Shown: positions 5,256 to 6,276 of the stretch, one piece after another
How positions within the stretch are numbered: position 1 is the first letter of the stretch
How the letters are laid out: the number at the start of each line of letters is the position of its first letter
Source: Thiomargarita sp.
GTDB lineage: Bacteria > Pseudomonadota > Gammaproteobacteria > Beggiatoales > Beggiatoaceae
Assembly (NCBI GenBank): GCA_030618965.1
Contig: JAUXCJ010000074.1
Location: 1 to 6,276, forward strand
Direction of reading: 5' to 3'
DNA length: 6,276 nucleotides
Notes under the pieces: model-generated
What the model was told of the DNA's origin: nothing
The model's database searches: none
Seen by the model: the letters and a program-made list of their open reading frames with translations, nothing else
Program-made: the position numbers and the translations under genes

Positions 5256-6276
5256 AAACCTTACGCTCTCGCCGTTTTTTCTCATGAGAAGCTAACCCCG
5301 TACCCGCCGGAATTAAACGACCAACAATCACATTTTCTTTCAAGCCGCGTAAATCATCACAACGCCCATTAACCGAAGCCTCTGTTAACACACGAGTAGT
5401 TTCTTGGAAAGACGCTGCAGATATAAACGAATCCGTCGCCAACGACGCTTTCGTAATCCCTAATAACTTCGGTTCCCAAGTAGCTGGTTCTTTATTCAAA
5501 GCGATAGCCCGTTCATTTTCCTCCAACAACAAAGAACGCTCAATCAGTTCACCTCGTAATAACAAAGTATCTCCAGGGTGGAGGACAGCAAATTTGCGTA
5601 ACATTTGCCGCAAAATCACCTCAATATGTTTCTCATTGATTTTCACACCCTGTAAACGATAAACCTCTTGCACTTCATTAACAATATAAGTAGTTAAAAC
5701 AGTCACACCAAGTAAGCGTAAAATATCATGAGGATTAGGTGCGCCATCGACAACTTCCTCACCCTTTTCAACATGTTGACCCTCAAAAACACTAATATGC
5801 CGCCATTTCGGAATTGGAATTTCATGAGCATCATCATTTGCGTCTTTAATAACCAAGCGTTGTCGAGTTTTGGTATCTTTTCCAAAACTTACAATACCAC
5901 TTTGTTCCGCTAATATCGAGGAGTCTTTGGGTATGCGAGCTTCAAATAAATCAGCAACCCGTGGCAAACCACCAGTAATATCTCGTGTTTTAGAAGATTC
6001 CTGTGGTAAGCGAGCTATGACATCTCCCACCATGACTTCTGAACCTTCTTCTACATTTAAAACCGCATTAGGTGGCAAAAAATAATTAGCTGGTTTTTCT
6101 GTACCTACTAAATTTAATTCATTGCCGTCCATACCAACGAGTTTAACCATTGGGCGCAGATCTTTAGCATAAGTGGGTCGTTTTTTAGGATCCATAACCA
6201 CAATTCTACTCAAACCGGTAGCATCATCGGTTTCTCTATCCACCGTGACAGATTCGATCACATCATTTAACTTTAC
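5254..6276 (-). CDS. rpoC: RNA polymerase beta' subunit, C-terminal part
   Basis: The last 340 codons of the catalytic beta' subunit; the gene continues past the right edge of the window. The frame is open through 6276 (VKLND precedes the GTG at 6261), so that GTG is internal. The first 90 or so residues ([35 protein letters not shown]) match the end of the SI3 insertion in proteobacterial trigger loops. [16 protein letters not shown] is the second half of the trigger-loop region, followed by [44 protein letters not shown] and [13 protein letters not shown]. Near the end come [19 protein letters not shown] and [16 protein letters not shown]. It ends [11 protein letters not shown], shorter than the acidic tail of E. 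coli RpoC. SI3 plus overall similarity point to a proteobacterium. A 40-base gap leads to the DUF6394-like gene, rather than to rpsL as in many relatives. Confidence 0.98.
   Translation of the reverse strand, partial: VKLNDVIESVTVDRETDDATGLSRIVVMDPKKRPTYAKDLRPMVKLVGMDGNELNLVGTEKPANYFLPPNAVLNVEEGSEVMVGDVIARLPQESSKTRDITGGLPRVADLFEARIPKDSSILAEQSGIVSFGKDTKTRQRLVIKDANDDAHEIPIPKWRHISVFEGQHVEKGEEVVDGAPNPHDILRLLGVTVLTTYIVNEVQEVYRLQGVKINEKHIEVILRQMLRKFAVLHPGDTLLLRGELIERSLLLEENERAIALNKEPATWEPKLLGITKASLATDSFISAASFQETTRVLTEASVNGRCDDLRGLKENVIVGRLIPAGTGLASHEKKRRERKV

Noticed and set aside
5703..6085. Short frames on both strands within rpoC
   Set aside because: They overlap highly conserved RpoC sequence in other frames and have no independent support.
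6259..6261. GTG as the start of a separate 335-aa protein
   Set aside because: The frame stays open to the window edge with RpoC-like sequence, so this GTG is an internal Val codon.

Overview
The window most likely comes from a moderately AT-rich gammaproteobacterium. The RpoC segment reads like the E. coli protein, including the region-specific insertion (SI3) that precedes the second half of the trigger loop. The combination of a bacterial P3A-type H+-ATPase, a DUF6394-like membrane protein and a two-RCK potassium channel reminds me of sulfur-oxidising Thiotrichales such as Beggiatoa relatives. That lineage guess comes from memory and was not searched.

Layout: two convergent gene sets meet at a small transposon-like element. 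On the + strand (1-2708), the 3' part of a proton-pumping P-type ATPase gene overlaps by 4 bases (ATGA) with a ZIP-family divalent cation transporter gene, so the two are probably co-translated. On the - strand, read from the right edge, come the last 340 codons of rpoC, then a 127-aa four-helix membrane protein (DUF6394-like) 40 bases later. Its stop overlaps, again by ATGA, the start of a potassium channel gene with one pore module and two NAD-binding RCK domains. All four membrane genes concern ion movement: H+ efflux, divalent metal transport, K+ flux and an unassigned partner.

Between the convergent sets lies a 356-bp element (2780-3135) bounded by perfect 24-bp terminal inverted repeats. 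It looks like a MITE, or an internally deleted insertion sequence. It carries a good promoter with its -35 box inside the left repeat, a Shine-Dalgarno sequence, and a 57-codon reading frame that looks like the N-terminal stub of a transposase-like protein. The stop codon of that frame sits in the loop of a perfect 19-bp hairpin.

The right inverted repeat runs into the 3' end of the potassium channel gene. It supplies the last residues (about nine, NTDYNAFGG), and the stop codon follows immediately. A run of ten T (ten A in the channel gene's coding sense) lies just next to this junction. This element-gene junction is the most noteworthy feature of the window. I saw no rRNA, tRNA, CRISPR array or complete defence system.
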